A stretch of 64,000 bases of DNA from Roseovarius lutimaris (GTDB lineage Bacteria > Pseudomonadota > Alphaproteobacteria > Rhodobacterales > Rhodobacteraceae). The notes below the pieces were generated by a model. It saw only the letters and a list, made by a program, of their open reading frames with translations, was not told the DNA's origin and did no database searches. The translations under genes were made by a program, and so were the position numbers. The stretch spans positions 58,557-122,556 of the forward strand of contig NZ_FOVP01000017.1 in NCBI RefSeq assembly GCF_900115165.1, given 5' to 3'. Below are positions 26,534 to 34,963 of the stretch, piece after piece; the first letter of the stretch is position 1; each line of letters opens with the position of its first letter.

Positions 26534-27379
26534 ATGTTCAAGAAAACAGGCATTGCAGCCCTTGCTGCCCTGACCCTTTCCGCCGGTGGCGCATGGGCCG
26601 CAGGTGCCGAAGCGCATGTCGAGGATATCGCGTTCTCTTTCGAGGGGCCGTTTGGCAAATTCGACCAGAACCAGCTTCAGCGAGGCCTCAAGATCTATAC
26701 TCAGGTCTGCTCAGCCTGCCACGGGATGCAATATGTCCCGCTGCGCACGCTTGGCGATGAGGGCGGCCCGCATCTTCCCGCTGATCAGGTGCGCGCCTAT
26801 GCCGAGCAATTCGAAGTGTTCGATCCGGAGCTGGACGATACCCGCCCGGCGACACCGGTCGATCACTTCCCCGGCTCGGCGCTTGAAACCGCGCCGGATC
26901 TGTCGCTCATGGCGAAGAAACGTGCGGGCTTTCATGGCCCCTACGGCTCTGGTCTGAGCCAGTTGTTCAACGGAATGGGCGGACCGGAATACATCTATTC
27001 CCTGATGACCGGCTATCACGAAGCGCCCGAATGCGCGCCCGAGGATTTCCCCGGGAGCTATAACGCGACCTTCGCCGCCGGTGGCTTCCCTGACTCCTGC
27101 AAGGATGATCATGGCGGCCACACCGTACCCGGTAGCTGGATCGCCATGGGTCAGCCGCTTTGGGGCGATGACGTTGAATTCGACGACGGCACCGAAGCGA
27201 CGCTTGAGCAAGAGGCAAAAGATGTCGCGGCCTTCCTGATGTGGACCGCCGAGCCCAAGATGATGGCGCGCCAGCATGCTGGTCTGGTTGGGGTTATCTT
27301 CCTGACACTGCTGTCGGTGCTGCTCTATCTCACCAACAAGCGGATCTGGGCCCCGATCAAGGGCAAGAAAACCCACTGA
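26534..27379 (+). CDS. petC: Cytochrome c1 of the bc1 complex
   Basis: This is the c-type heme subunit of the bc1 complex (281 residues). The Sec signal ends at AWAAGAEA (about residue 23), the heme site is CSACHGM at 59-65, and the distal Met is likely in the C-terminal [10 protein letters not shown] segment. A single C-terminal membrane anchor (about 252-270, [20 protein letters not shown]) is present. The start at 26534 is chosen because it begins the signal peptide; the frame extends upstream into petB. It passes electrons from the Rieske centre to soluble or membrane cytochrome c. Confidence 0.95.
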   Translation: MFKKTGIAALAALTLSAGGAWAAGAEAHVEDIAFSFEGPFGKFDQNQLQRGLKIYTQVCSACHGMQYVPLRTLGDEGGPHLPADQVRAYAEQFEVFDPELDDTRPATPVDHFPGSALETAPDLSLMAKKRAGFHGPYGSGLSQLFNGMGGPEYIYSLMTGYHEAPECAPEDFPGSYNATFAAGGFPDSCKDDHGGHTVPGSWIAMGQPLWGDDVEFDDGTEATLEQEAKDVAAFLMWTAEPKMMARQHAGLVGVIFLTLLSVLLYLTNKRIWAPIKGKKTH

Positions 27380-27404
27380 TTACGAATTGGCTTGATAGAA
27401 AATT

Positions 27405-27437
27405 AAAGCCCCGCAGGTTTCGCCTGCGGGGCTTTTT
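27405..27437 (+). terminator. Rho-independent terminator of petABC
   Basis: A 13-bp perfect stem (AAAGCCCCGCAGG at 27405-27417, CCTGCGGGGCTTT at 27423-27435), a 5-base loop and a short T tract lie 25 bases after the petC stop. This is a classic intrinsic terminator. Confidence 0.93.
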
Positions 27438-27503
27438 CAATTGTCGGGCTTGATTTTCCTAGATTGCCCTACAAGGTTACGGTCGTAACGCAGAGGACAT
27501 GAC

Positions 27504-28172
27504 ATGCGCATCAATGCCGATTTTTCACAACGGGTGGTGATTCGCCCAGATGACTATGACTGGGCCGAATCCCCTGCGGCGGGGGTCGAGCGGATGATGC
27601 TTGACCGGATTGGTGACGAGGTGGCCCGCGCCACCACCATTGTACGCTTTGCCCCGGAGTCGTATTTCGAGGCCCATACCCATGGCGGCGGCGAAGAGTT
27701 TTTCGTGCTTGAGGGTGTGTTTTCCGATGAAACCGGCGATTACCCGGCGGGCACCTATGTACGCAATCCGATCGGCACACGCCATAAGCCGCATACCAAA
27801 GAGGGCTGTACGATCCTTGTGAAGCTGCATCAGTTCGACCCCTCCGACAGCGTTCAGTTTCACATCGACACCACGACCGCCGATTTTGGGCCGGGAGATG
27901 GTAACGGCGTCACGGTCCTGCCGTTGCACAGCGCGGTGAATGAAGAGGTGCGCCTTGTCCGCTTTGCCCCCGGTGCGCGCGCGCCTGCGCATACCCACAA
28001 GAACGGCGAGGAAATCTATGTTCTCGAAGGCACCCTTGGCGATGAGCACGGCACATATCCGGCGGGCACATGGTTGCGCAGCCCGGATGGCTCTGGCCAC
28101 ACCCCGTTTTCCGACGAGGGCTGTCTTGTCTACATGAAAACCGGGCACCTGCCGGAGCAGTCCGCCGCCTAG
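27504..28172 (+). CDS. Duplicated cupin protein (ChrR-like cupin domains)
   Basis: This 222-residue protein consists of two cupin repeats. Repeat one has FEAHTHGGGEEFFVLEGVFSDETGDYPAGTYVRNP. Repeat two has APAHTHKNGEEIYVLEGTLGDEHGTYPAGTWLRSP. Each keeps the H-x-H...E...pattern that binds a metal. The domains resemble the C-terminal cupin of ChrR anti-sigma factors, but the N-terminal zinc-binding helix is missing, so it is probably a metal-dependent enzyme or sensor rather than an anti-sigma. Its stop codon overlaps that of the convergent alkB. Function is unknown. Confidence 0.82.
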   Translation: MRINADFSQRVVIRPDDYDWAESPAAGVERMMLDRIGDEVARATTIVRFAPESYFEAHTHGGGEEFFVLEGVFSDETGDYPAGTYVRNPIGTRHKPHTKEGCTILVKLHQFDPSDSVQFHIDTTTADFGPGDGNGVTVLPLHSAVNEEVRLVRFAPGARAPAHTHKNGEEIYVLEGTLGDEHGTYPAGTWLRSPDGSGHTPFSDEGCLVYMKTGHLPEQSAA

Positions 28173-29308
28173 CGCGGCAGCGGATTGCGCGCCTTGTTAT
28201 AGGGGCGCCAATCGGTGATTTCGGGGTAATACATCTGGCGCCAACGACGGACGCGCGGGTTCATCACCCGGCGCCAGAGGGGCGGCACCATCGCCGCCAT
28301 CGTCATCACCGGATAGCCATAGGGCAATTGCGGCGCCTCTGCCTCGGTGTAATTCTGCAATAGCGGAAAGCGGCGGTCGGGTTTGTAATGGTGATCCGAG
28401 TGGCGTTGCAGATTGATCAGCAACCAGTTTGATGCCTTATGCGCCGCGTTCCAGCTGTGCTGGGGTTTGACATGTTCGTATTTGCCGTTCCCAAGGTGTT
28501 TGCGGGTCAGGCCGTAATGCTCGACGTAATTGACCAGCTCAAGCTGCCAGACCGCGACAAAGGCCTGCCAGACAAAAAGCCCAAGCCCGACCCAACCGCC
28601 GATAAGCACCGCCAGAAGCAGCATGAACCCCTGCAAGGCCCAGTATTTGAAAAACGGGTTCTTAAGGTCGTGCCAGGGTTTGCCACGCCGCGCCAGCATC
28701 GCCTTCTCTGCCTTGAACGCCGAGATGAAACTTGCCCAAAGAACGCGCGGGAAAAAGCGGTGAAACCCCTCGTTATAGCGCGCCGTCACCGGATCGCGTG
28801 GTGTGCCGACATAACGGTGATGCACCAAGAGATGCTCGGATCGGAAATGCGAATAAAGCACCATCGCCAATAGGGCGTCACCCATGAACCGCTCGCCCCT
28901 GTCCTTCTGATGCATCAATTCGTGGCTGTAGGTGATGCCTACGGTGCCGGTGATCACCCCGACACCAAAGAACAGCACAATCGTTTCCAGTGCCGAGAGA
29001 TGCGCATCTCCCGGTCCGGTCACATACCAGATCATCCAATACAAAAGCACAAACTCTATCGGCGCCCAGATCAGGGTGATAGCCTTGTACCAACTGAGCT
29101 GATCCTCGCCGGTCTCAAGGTCGGCGTTTTCAAGGTAAAGCCCAAGAAACGCATCAAGAATGGAAAAGAAATACCATGTGACCAGCGGCAGCAGGATCAC
29201 GGTCCAGCTGCCATTAAGCGCGCCGATCATCGCAACTGGCACCAGTAAAAGCGACATCGCAAAGGGCAGGGCACGCTGGACCTTGGAAACTTGGGTGGCG
29301 GGGATCAT
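28169..29308 (-). CDS. alkB: Alkane 1-monooxygenase-like membrane di-iron enzyme
   Basis: This is an integral-membrane non-heme di-iron monooxygenase of the AlkB family (379 residues). The histidine boxes are HELMH (129-133), HLLVHH (159-164) and LQRHSDHH (300-307), plus NYVEHYG near 260-266. Several hydrophobic helices occur at about 14-55, 75-96 and 225-255. It would hydroxylate medium-chain alkanes or other terminal methyl groups using electrons from rubredoxin; no rubredoxin or reductase gene is close. Substrate specificity cannot be judged. CGGAG precedes the ATG at 29308. Confidence 0.9.
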   Translation of the reverse strand: MIPATQVSKVQRALPFAMSLLLVPVAMIGALNGSWTVILLPLVTWYFFSILDAFLGLYLENADLETGEDQLSWYKAITLIWAPIEFVLLYWMIWYVTGPGDAHLSALETIVLFFGVGVITGTVGITYSHELMHQKDRGERFMGDALLAMVLYSHFRSEHLLVHHRYVGTPRDPVTARYNEGFHRFFPRVLWASFISAFKAEKAMLARRGKPWHDLKNPFFKYWALQGFMLLLAVLIGGWVGLGLFVWQAFVAVWQLELVNYVEHYGLTRKHLGNGKYEHVKPQHSWNAAHKASNWLLINLQRHSDHHYKPDRRFPLLQNYTEAEAPQLPYGYPVMTMAAMVPPLWRRVMNPRVRRWRQMYYPEITDWRPYNKARNPLPR

Positions 29309-29340
29309 GACAGGCTCCGACAGGGGAAATTGCGCATAGG

Positions 29341-30402
29341 TTACGCCCTATCTGTCAGTGTGCCTTGCGCGAGGTCAAATACCTTTCGCATCACGGTCGG
29401 AAGGTCGCTGCGTCGAAACGCATGTTTGGGCATGAAATCCCCCGAAACGGGCGCGGCATCCGCTTTGACGTGCGCAACCGCGATTCGCAGGCGCAGATGG
29501 AAATGGGTGAAGGTGTGGCGGGCCTCTTCGTCAAGCATCTGCCAGGCGGCCTCAAGCGGCGGCGCGGGGGTGGGGGCGTCATTCCAATCGCTTCCGGGCC
29601 AGCCAAGCATGCCACCCAAAAGCCCCTTGTCGGGGCGCCGCTCCAACAAAAGCGCGCCATCATGGCGCCGTGCGACATAGGCGATGCCAAGGCGGGTAGG
29701 CTTTGCCTTTTTGACCAGTTTTTTGGGCAACTCGGCCTGGGTGCCTGCCGCGCGCGCGGCGCAGGCGTTAACCCATGGGCAAATCCCGCAGGCGGGGGAT
29801 TTGGGCGTACAGATCGTCGCGCCAAGATCCATCACCGCCTGCGCGTAATCGCCGGCGCGCGCCTCTGGCGTAAGGCGTGCGGCGGCGCGGGTCAGTTCCG
29901 GTTTGGCGGTCGGCAAGGGCGTGTGAATGTCATGCAGCCGCGCCATCACCCTTTCGACATTGCCATCGACAACCACCTCGGGGCGATCATAGGCAATCGC
30001 CGAAATCGCCGCCGCCGTATAGGGCCCGATACCGGGCAGGCCAAGCAGGCCCTCGGGCGTGTCGGGAAAGACCCCGCCATGATTGGTCACAACGGCGCGG
30101 GCGCATTTCAACAGGTTGCGGGCGCGTGCATAATAGCCAAGCCCGGCCCATTCACCCATGACATGCGCATCTTCGGCGGCGGCCAGATCGGCGACCGTGG
30201 GCCAGAGCGCGGTGAACCGCTCGAAATAGGTCCGCACCGCTGCAACGGTGGTTTGCTGAAGCATCACCTCGGAAAGCCAGATGCGATAGGGATCGGGCGC
30301 CACGCCGCCTGCGCGCGCACGCGGGGAAACGCGCCACGGCAAATCGCGCGCATTGGCATCATACCAGTGCAGCAAGTCCTGCGAATCGGCGGTGTCACGC
30401 AT
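29341..30402 (-). CDS. mutY: A/G-specific adenine DNA glycosylase
   Basis: MutY removes adenine mispaired with 8-oxoguanine. The 353-residue product has the catalytic Glu at about E45 (LSEVMLQQTTV). The helix-hairpin-helix reads LLGLPGIGPYTAAAISAIAYD, followed by the catalytic Asp (VVVDGNVERVMAR). The iron-sulfur cysteines lie in CTPKSPACGICPWVNACAA. The C-terminal NUDIX-like domain that recognises 8-oxoG begins near residue 230. It is divergent from the DciA-like gene with about 80 bases between. Confidence 0.94.
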   Translation of the reverse strand: MRDTADSQDLLHWYDANARDLPWRVSPRARAGGVAPDPYRIWLSEVMLQQTTVAAVRTYFERFTALWPTVADLAAAEDAHVMGEWAGLGYYARARNLLKCARAVVTNHGGVFPDTPEGLLGLPGIGPYTAAAISAIAYDRPEVVVDGNVERVMARLHDIHTPLPTAKPELTRAAARLTPEARAGDYAQAVMDLGATICTPKSPACGICPWVNACAARAAGTQAELPKKLVKKAKPTRLGIAYVARRHDGALLLERRPDKGLLGGMLGWPGSDWNDAPTPAPPLEAAWQMLDEEARHTFTHFHLRLRIAVAHVKADAAPVSGDFMPKHAFRRSDLPTVMRKVFDLAQGTLTDRA

Positions 30403-30482
30403 TCTTTATCCTCGCGAAAGGTTAGGGGGTGGCATGCCCCGCTACATGCCCTAAAATAGGACGTCTGAACAGGAGTCCAGCC

Positions 30483-30992
30483 ATGGCCAGCCGCAAGGCG
30501 AAATCTTCGGGGTTCAAACGCACCTCGTCGCTTCTTCAGCACAGCATTCGCCGTGCCTCGGAGACGCGTGGCTTTGCGCAATCGCGGCTTCTGACCCATT
30601 GGGCTGAGATCGTCGGCGAAGATATCGCCGCCATCGCCCGCCCGGTCGAGATTTCCTATGGCCGTCAGGGGATGGGCGCGACGCTTTGCGTGCTGACGAC
30701 GGGCGCGCAGGCGCCGATGCTTGAGATGCAAAAGGAAAAGCTGCGCGAAAAGGTGAATGCGGTCTATGGGTATAATGCCATTTCACGGCTGCGCATCACC
30801 CAGACCGCGCCGACCGGCTTTGCCGAGGGGCAGGTGGACTTTACCCATCGCCCCAAGGCGAAATCCGGCCCCGCCCATGCGCCCGAAACGCAAGCGGTTG
30901 CCGCAGAGCTTACCGCGCCGGTGGGCGACGAAGGGTTGCGCCTTGCGCTGGAATCTCTCGGGCGAAACGTTATATCGAAATCGAAACGCTGA
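30483..30992 (+). CDS. DUF721 / DciA-like protein
   Basis: This is a 169-residue basic protein with the DUF721 domain in its first 110 residues (TRGFAQSRLLTHWAEIVGEDIAAIARPVEI, then a beta-rich part and YGYNAISRLRI). This domain is found in DciA, which helps load the replicative helicase DnaB in bacteria without DnaC. Whether this copy has that role is inference. The ATG at 30483 has AGGAG seven bases before it; an upstream frame to 30429 is not supported. It lies 14 bases before a DsbA-like gene. Confidence 0.8.
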   Translation: MASRKAKSSGFKRTSSLLQHSIRRASETRGFAQSRLLTHWAEIVGEDIAAIARPVEISYGRQGMGATLCVLTTGAQAPMLEMQKEKLREKVNAVYGYNAISRLRITQTAPTGFAEGQVDFTHRPKAKSGPAHAPETQAVAAELTAPVGDEGLRLALESLGRNVISKSKR

Positions 30993-31006
30993 ACTGCAAA
31001 GGTGAG

Positions 31007-31675
31007 ATGATGAATAAACTGATTGCAATCGGGGCTGTTGGCCTTGCCGTCGCCACGGGCGCGGCCTTTTGGGGCAGCACCGGAAGCACACCCAATGCGG
31101 AGCTGCCGCTTGGCGCGGTTTCGGCGCAAGAGGCGGCGGATGTCGATACCTCGGGGATCGTCGAAATGACGCTTGGCGCGGAAAGCTCCAAGGTGACGAT
31201 TGTCGAATATGCGTCCTTTACCTGTCCGCATTGCGCGAACTTTCACAAGGGTCCGTTCAAGGAGTTGAAGGCGGAATATCTCGATACCGACAAGGTGACT
31301 TTCATTTACCGCGACGTCTATTTTGACCGCTTTGGTCTTTGGGCCTCGATGGTGGCGCGCTGTGCCGGACCCGAGAAATTCTTTGGCATTTCCGACATGA
31401 TCTACAACCAACAGCGCGAGTGGACCGATGGTGAGCCCGTGAAAATCGCCGATAACCTGCGCCGCATCGGCAAGGTTGCCGGGATCGCGCCCGATCAGGT
31501 TGAGGCCTGTCTGAACGATAGCGAAAAAGCCAAGGCGCTGGTGGCGTGGTATCAGAAGAACGCCGAGGCCGATGACGTGAATTCGACCCCGACGCTGGTC
31601 ATCAACGGCAAGAAATACAACAATATGAACTACGCCGATCTCAAGGCGATCATCGACGAAAAGTTGGCCGAGTAA
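31007..31675 (+). CDS. DsbA-family thiol-disulfide protein
   Basis: This is an exported thioredoxin-fold protein (222 residues). A signal or anchor segment lies at 1-22 (MMNKLIAIGAVGLAVATGAAF). The active site is CPHC in YASFTCPHCANFH at about 72-75, and the cis-Pro region is NSTPTLVINGKKY. The helical insert is typical of the DsbA/BdbD/ScsC-like group. It probably oxidises thiols in the periplasm. AAAGGTGAG precedes the start. The mutY/DciA/DsbA neighbourhood is, as I recall, common in Rhodobacterales. Confidence 0.87.
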   Translation: MMNKLIAIGAVGLAVATGAAFWGSTGSTPNAELPLGAVSAQEAADVDTSGIVEMTLGAESSKVTIVEYASFTCPHCANFHKGPFKELKAEYLDTDKVTFIYRDVYFDRFGLWASMVARCAGPEKFFGISDMIYNQQREWTDGEPVKIADNLRRIGKVAGIAPDQVEACLNDSEKAKALVAWYQKNAEADDVNSTPTLVINGKKYNNMNYADLKAIIDEKLAE

Positions 31676-31685
31676 CTGGCCCTCT

Positions 31686-31714
31686 GCGTGTCGGGTCAGC
31701 TTAGCCCGACACGC
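31686..31714. terminator. Stem-loop between the convergent dsbA-like and lpxK genes
   Basis: A perfect 10-bp inverted repeat (GCGTGTCGGG at 31686-31695, CCCGACACGC at 31705-31714) with a 9-base loop begins 11 bases after the dsbA-like stop and covers the last codons of lpxK. It may end transcription from the left. No clear T-run. Confidence 0.5.
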
Positions 31715-32712
31715 GCAAGGGCCGCGTCAAACGGCCCCCAATCCTCGACTTCCAGGCGCACCGGCAGGGTAAGCACCTTGCGCCGGAAATCGGGCGGCAA
31801 GCGCACCGCGTCTTTTTCGGTGGTCACAAGCTGCGCGCCCAGAACGCTGGCCTCATGCTCAAGCCGTGTCATCAAGGCGGGCGTTAGAGGCTGATGATCC
31901 TCAAGCGCCTCACAGCGCGCCAGCGTTGCGCCAAGGCTGCGCAGGGTGGCAAAGAACTTGCCCGGATGCCCGATGCCCGCAAAGGCCAGCAATTTGGCGC
32001 CCTGCCACTCCATCCCGGTCTTGAGCGGCTCAAGCTGTCCCTTGAGGTGGGGTATGGTGATCTCGTGGCCCCAGTCTTTGACAAAGCGATCCTGCGCGCG
32101 CGGCGGGCCGATCGAGAGCAACAGATCGGCGCGCGCCATGCCCGCACTGACCGGTTCGCGCAGCGGCCCGGCGGGGATACAGCGGCCATTGCCAAAGCCC
32201 TTGACCGCATCCACCACGATTATCGAAATATCCTTGATCAGGTCGGGGTTCTGAAACCCGTCATCCATCACGATGCAATCGACCTCGTCGCTTTCCTCCT
32301 CTTGTGCAGCGGCGAGAAGCGCGCGCGCCCCCGCCGCGCGGTCGCGCGATACCCAAGCCGGGCCAAAGGCCGCCGCCAAAAGCGGCTCATCGCCAACATT
32401 GGCGGCGGTATGGCGGCGCGGGTCTACCTCGACCGGGCCGGTCAGGGCGCCACCATGGCCACGCGACAGGATCACCGGTTCCCTTTCCATCGCCTGAAGG
32501 TGCGAGACCACCGCAAGCACGGTCGGGGTTTTGCCGGTGCCGCCGGCATTGATATTGCCAACACAGATCACCGGCACCGGCGCACGCCAGCCCTCGCCCT
32601 GCACCAGTCTTTGCCGGGTGCCGCGCGCATAAAGCGCGCCGAGCGGTGTCAAGAGGCGCGCCTTGAGGCCGGGCCGCAGGCGCGGCCTGAACCAGAATGC
32701 CGGAGTTTTCAT
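31696..32712 (-). CDS. lpxK: Tetraacyldisaccharide 4'-kinase (LpxK)
   Basis: LpxK phosphorylates the lipid A disaccharide precursor at the 4' position on the inner membrane. The 338-residue product has an N-terminal amphipathic anchor (residues 1-35) and the P-loop [12 protein letters not shown] at about 53-64. The DGFQN motif reads DDGFQNPDL, and the [12 protein letters not shown] segment lies near 285-296. It overlaps the waaA stop by four bases, so the two lipopolysaccharide-core genes are translated together. Confidence 0.93.
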   Translation of the reverse strand: MKTPAFWFRPRLRPGLKARLLTPLGALYARGTRQRLVQGEGWRAPVPVICVGNINAGGTGKTPTVLAVVSHLQAMEREPVILSRGHGGALTGPVEVDPRRHTAANVGDEPLLAAAFGPAWVSRDRAAGARALLAAAQEEESDEVDCIVMDDGFQNPDLIKDISIIVVDAVKGFGNGRCIPAGPLREPVSAGMARADLLLSIGPPRAQDRFVKDWGHEITIPHLKGQLEPLKTGMEWQGAKLLAFAGIGHPGKFFATLRSLGATLARCEALEDHQPLTPALMTRLEHEASVLGAQLVTTEKDAVRLPPDFRRKVLTLPVRLEVEDWGPFDAALARVGLS

Positions 32713-33929
32713 CGTTCCGACTCCAACAGATCCAGCCGGTCAAGCAACAGATCGAGAATGCTATCCGTCACCGCGGCGCCCTTTGATGCCACATCCCAGG
32801 CCGCATGCGCCATGGCTGCCGCCTGATCGGGGGCAATCAGCCGCTGTACCGCCGCCGCCAGAGTATCGGTATCGCGCACGATGCGGGCCGCGCCGGCCTC
32901 GGCATAGCGCGAATAGCGGTTCAGGTAACGCCCGACATTCGGGCCGTAAAGAATGGCAGATCCATGCGCCGCCGGTTCATTGGGGTCGCGGCCATATTGC
33001 CGCGAAACCAGCGAGGAGCCCATGAAGGTGATCGGTGACAAGCGATACCAAAGCCCCATCTCGCCGCGGGTATCGGCCAGGATGACCTGCGTCGTTTCGG
33101 TCGGCAGTTCGCCTTCGGACCAGACCGCATAGCGCCAGCCCTGCGCGTCAAGCGTCGCGCGGATCGCAGCGCTGTCGTCAAGTTTGTCAGGGACGATGAT
33201 CATCAGGCTGCGATGGGCAAGGCGGCTGGTGTCGCGGTGGGCGCTCAGAAGGGTATCCAACTCGGACAGCTGAATCATCGCCGCAAGCCAGATCGGTCGC
33301 CCGCGCAACAGGCCGGCAAGCTCTTCACGCTCTGCATGGACATAGTCCAGCGCCATGGTGCCTTCCTGAAAGGGGCCGGTCACGCTGACGATGCGTTCGG
33401 GTGCGCCGTATCGGCGCAAGACGCGCGCGGCAGCCTCGGAGCGGGCCAGGATGGTGTCAAACCCACTCAGAATGGCGCGCGGCATATCCGGGAACCAGCG
33501 CCAGGCGGGACGCTCCAAAAGCGGCTCATCGGCATCCACGAGGTAACGCGGGATATCGGCCTTGTCCGCGCTGATCAGCAGGGCAGGCTTGAGGTCGCCC
33601 CCGGTCCAAAGGACGATATCTGGTTTCCAATGGCCAAGGAAGACCTCGGCTGCGGGGATTGAATCATCCGGCAGGGATTGCCAGATGACTGGCCCTCTGG
33701 CCTTGAGCCGTTCGGGGATGGGCCCGGAGGTGGTCAGAAGCATATGTGCGTCAGGGCGCTGTTGCGCCAGACGTTCCGCCAGATGCACAAGGGTGTCGGC
33801 GCGCGCCGTATCCACCGCATGCGCCCAGATCACCGGCCCCTCGGGGCGGGGAATGTTGGGCACAACGCCGCGCTTGCCGGTGCGGCTGGCATAGGCGAGA
33901 TAGGCCGCCAGGCTGAGCGAGCGGCTCAT
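32709..33929 (-). CDS. waaA: 3-deoxy-D-manno-octulosonic acid transferase
   Basis: WaaA (KdtA) transfers Kdo to lipid A from CMP-Kdo at the inner membrane. The 406-residue product is a GT-B glycosyltransferase with an N-terminal domain containing [12 protein letters not shown] in place of the usual HAVSVGE motif. The C-terminal domain has [27 protein letters not shown], and the GPN and NP-like motifs are present ([12 protein letters not shown]). The altered N-terminal motif is notable: the usual Glu after Gly is replaced within HAVDTARA, and activity may need checking. It is followed by lpxK. Confidence 0.88.
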   Translation of the reverse strand: MSRSLSLAAYLAYASRTGKRGVVPNIPRPEGPVIWAHAVDTARADTLVHLAERLAQQRPDAHMLLTTSGPIPERLKARGPVIWQSLPDDSIPAAEVFLGHWKPDIVLWTGGDLKPALLISADKADIPRYLVDADEPLLERPAWRWFPDMPRAILSGFDTILARSEAAARVLRRYGAPERIVSVTGPFQEGTMALDYVHAEREELAGLLRGRPIWLAAMIQLSELDTLLSAHRDTSRLAHRSLMIIVPDKLDDSAAIRATLDAQGWRYAVWSEGELPTETTQVILADTRGEMGLWYRLSPITFMGSSLVSRQYGRDPNEPAAHGSAILYGPNVGRYLNRYSRYAEAGAARIVRDTDTLAAAVQRLIAPDQAAAMAHAAWDVASKGAAVTDSILDLLLDRLDLLESER

Positions 33930-33935
33930 GTCGGA

Positions 33936-34001
33936 TCAGCCTGGATTTTCGGCTGGCACGGTCAATGCGCCGTCAAAGACCAGATGCAGGCGTTGGATCA
34001 T
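33936..34001 (-). pseudogene. Vestige of a DUF4170 gene upstream of waaA
   Basis: A 21-residue frame (MIQRLHLVFDGALTVPAENP then Gly and stop) with AAGGA upstream ends six bases before waaA. Its first 15 residues resemble the start of DUF4170 proteins as I recall them (M..RLHLVFGGEL.DP), which in relatives lie directly upstream of waaA and are about 75 residues long. The rest is missing. It could be a deletion remnant or a very short peptide retained as a translational leader. Confidence 0.45.
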
Positions 34002-34154
34002 GGGACGTCCTTGGGAATGCTGCGGGTGCGCGCAGGGTATTCCTTTGTGCTGTCGGGTCAAGCGACAGTACCGGCCATTCTGGCGCGTGCTGCCGGGTTG
34101 ACGCGACGGCGGTGGCGGGGCAAGCACGTGGGCATCTTCGCAAAGGCCGTTCTC

Positions 34155-34898
34155 ATGTCCAGAAAACCGTTCCTGATCCTGCAACTGCGCCCCGAAGCCG
34201 AGGCCGCCGATGACGAATTCGCCGCGATCCTGCGCAAAGGCGGGCTTGCGGACGCGCGCACGCGTCGCATCCGCCTTGATCAGGAGGCGCTACCGCAGGA
34301 CCTCTGTCTTGCGGATTATGCCGGGGTGATCGTCGGCGGTGGTCCGGGCTGTGTCAGTGACGCGCCCGAGGATAAATCCCCGGTCGAGGCGCGGATCGAG
34401 GCGCAGGTAATGTCGCTCATGCCGCAGATTACCGCAGAGGATTTCCCCTATCTTGGCTGCTGCTATGGTATCGGTATTCTCGGCAAGCATTTGCAGGGCG
34501 ATGTCAGCAAGGTGGCCTACGGCGAGCCGGTCGGCACCGCCGACTGCGCGCTGACCGAGGCGGGACGCGACGACCCGCTTCTGGACGGGCTGCCGCCTGC
34601 GTTTCAGGCCTTTGTCGGGCACAAAGAAGCCTTGCAAGACCTGCCGCCGGGATGCACTCACCTTATCAGCGCGCCGAGCTGCCCCTATCAGATGATCCGC
34701 TATGGTGCGCATGTCTATGCCACGCAGTTTCACCCCGAGGCCGATGGCGCGGGCTTTGAAACCCGGATCAACATCTATCGCCACAAGGGGTACTTCCCGC
34801 CCGAAGCCGCGCAGGACCTGATCGCGATGTGTCGCGCGGCAGATGTGCATGCGCCGGAGAAGATTTTGCGCAACTTCGTCCGGCGCTATGGGGAATAG
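34155..34898 (+). CDS. Class I glutamine amidotransferase (GMP synthase-like)
   Basis: This is a stand-alone class I glutamine amidotransferase domain (247 residues). The nucleophile is C103 in LGCCYGIG and the His/Glu pair is H193 and E195 in QFHPEAD. The oxyanion region is VIVGGGPGCVSD. Such proteins are often annotated GMP synthase-like, but no synthase domain is attached and the amine acceptor is unknown. The ATG at 34155 is chosen at the conserved N terminus MSRKPFLILQLRPE; the frame upstream is antisense to waaA. Confidence 0.85.
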   Translation: MSRKPFLILQLRPEAEAADDEFAAILRKGGLADARTRRIRLDQEALPQDLCLADYAGVIVGGGPGCVSDAPEDKSPVEARIEAQVMSLMPQITAEDFPYLGCCYGIGILGKHLQGDVSKVAYGEPVGTADCALTEAGRDDPLLDGLPPAFQAFVGHKEALQDLPPGCTHLISAPSCPYQMIRYGAHVYATQFHPEADGAGFETRINIYRHKGYFPPEAAQDLIAMCRAADVHAPEKILRNFVRRYGE

Positions 34899-34907
34899 GG
34901 CGGAATT

Positions 34908-34937
34908 TGAGTATTTTTACCAAGAAGAAGCAGGGGG
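34908..34937 (+). repeat. 3'-end repeat element, copy 2
   Basis: TGAGTATTTTTACCAAGAAG followed by AAGCAGGGGG begins ten bases after the amidotransferase stop and runs into the base of a terminator stem. It shares TGAGTATTT and an A/G-rich AAGA-GAA-GCA tail with copy 1 at 23598-23627. Confidence 0.45.
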
Positions 34938-34963
34938 CGGTGTCTGGGCCGCCCCCGTCTTTT
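34933..34963 (+). terminator. Terminator between the amidotransferase and formate dehydrogenase genes
   Basis: An 8-bp GC stem (GGGGGCGG at 34933-34940, CCGCCCCC at 34949-34956) with an 8-base loop is followed by GTCTTTTATT. It serves the plus-strand gene and may also act for the convergent fdhA. Confidence 0.8.
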
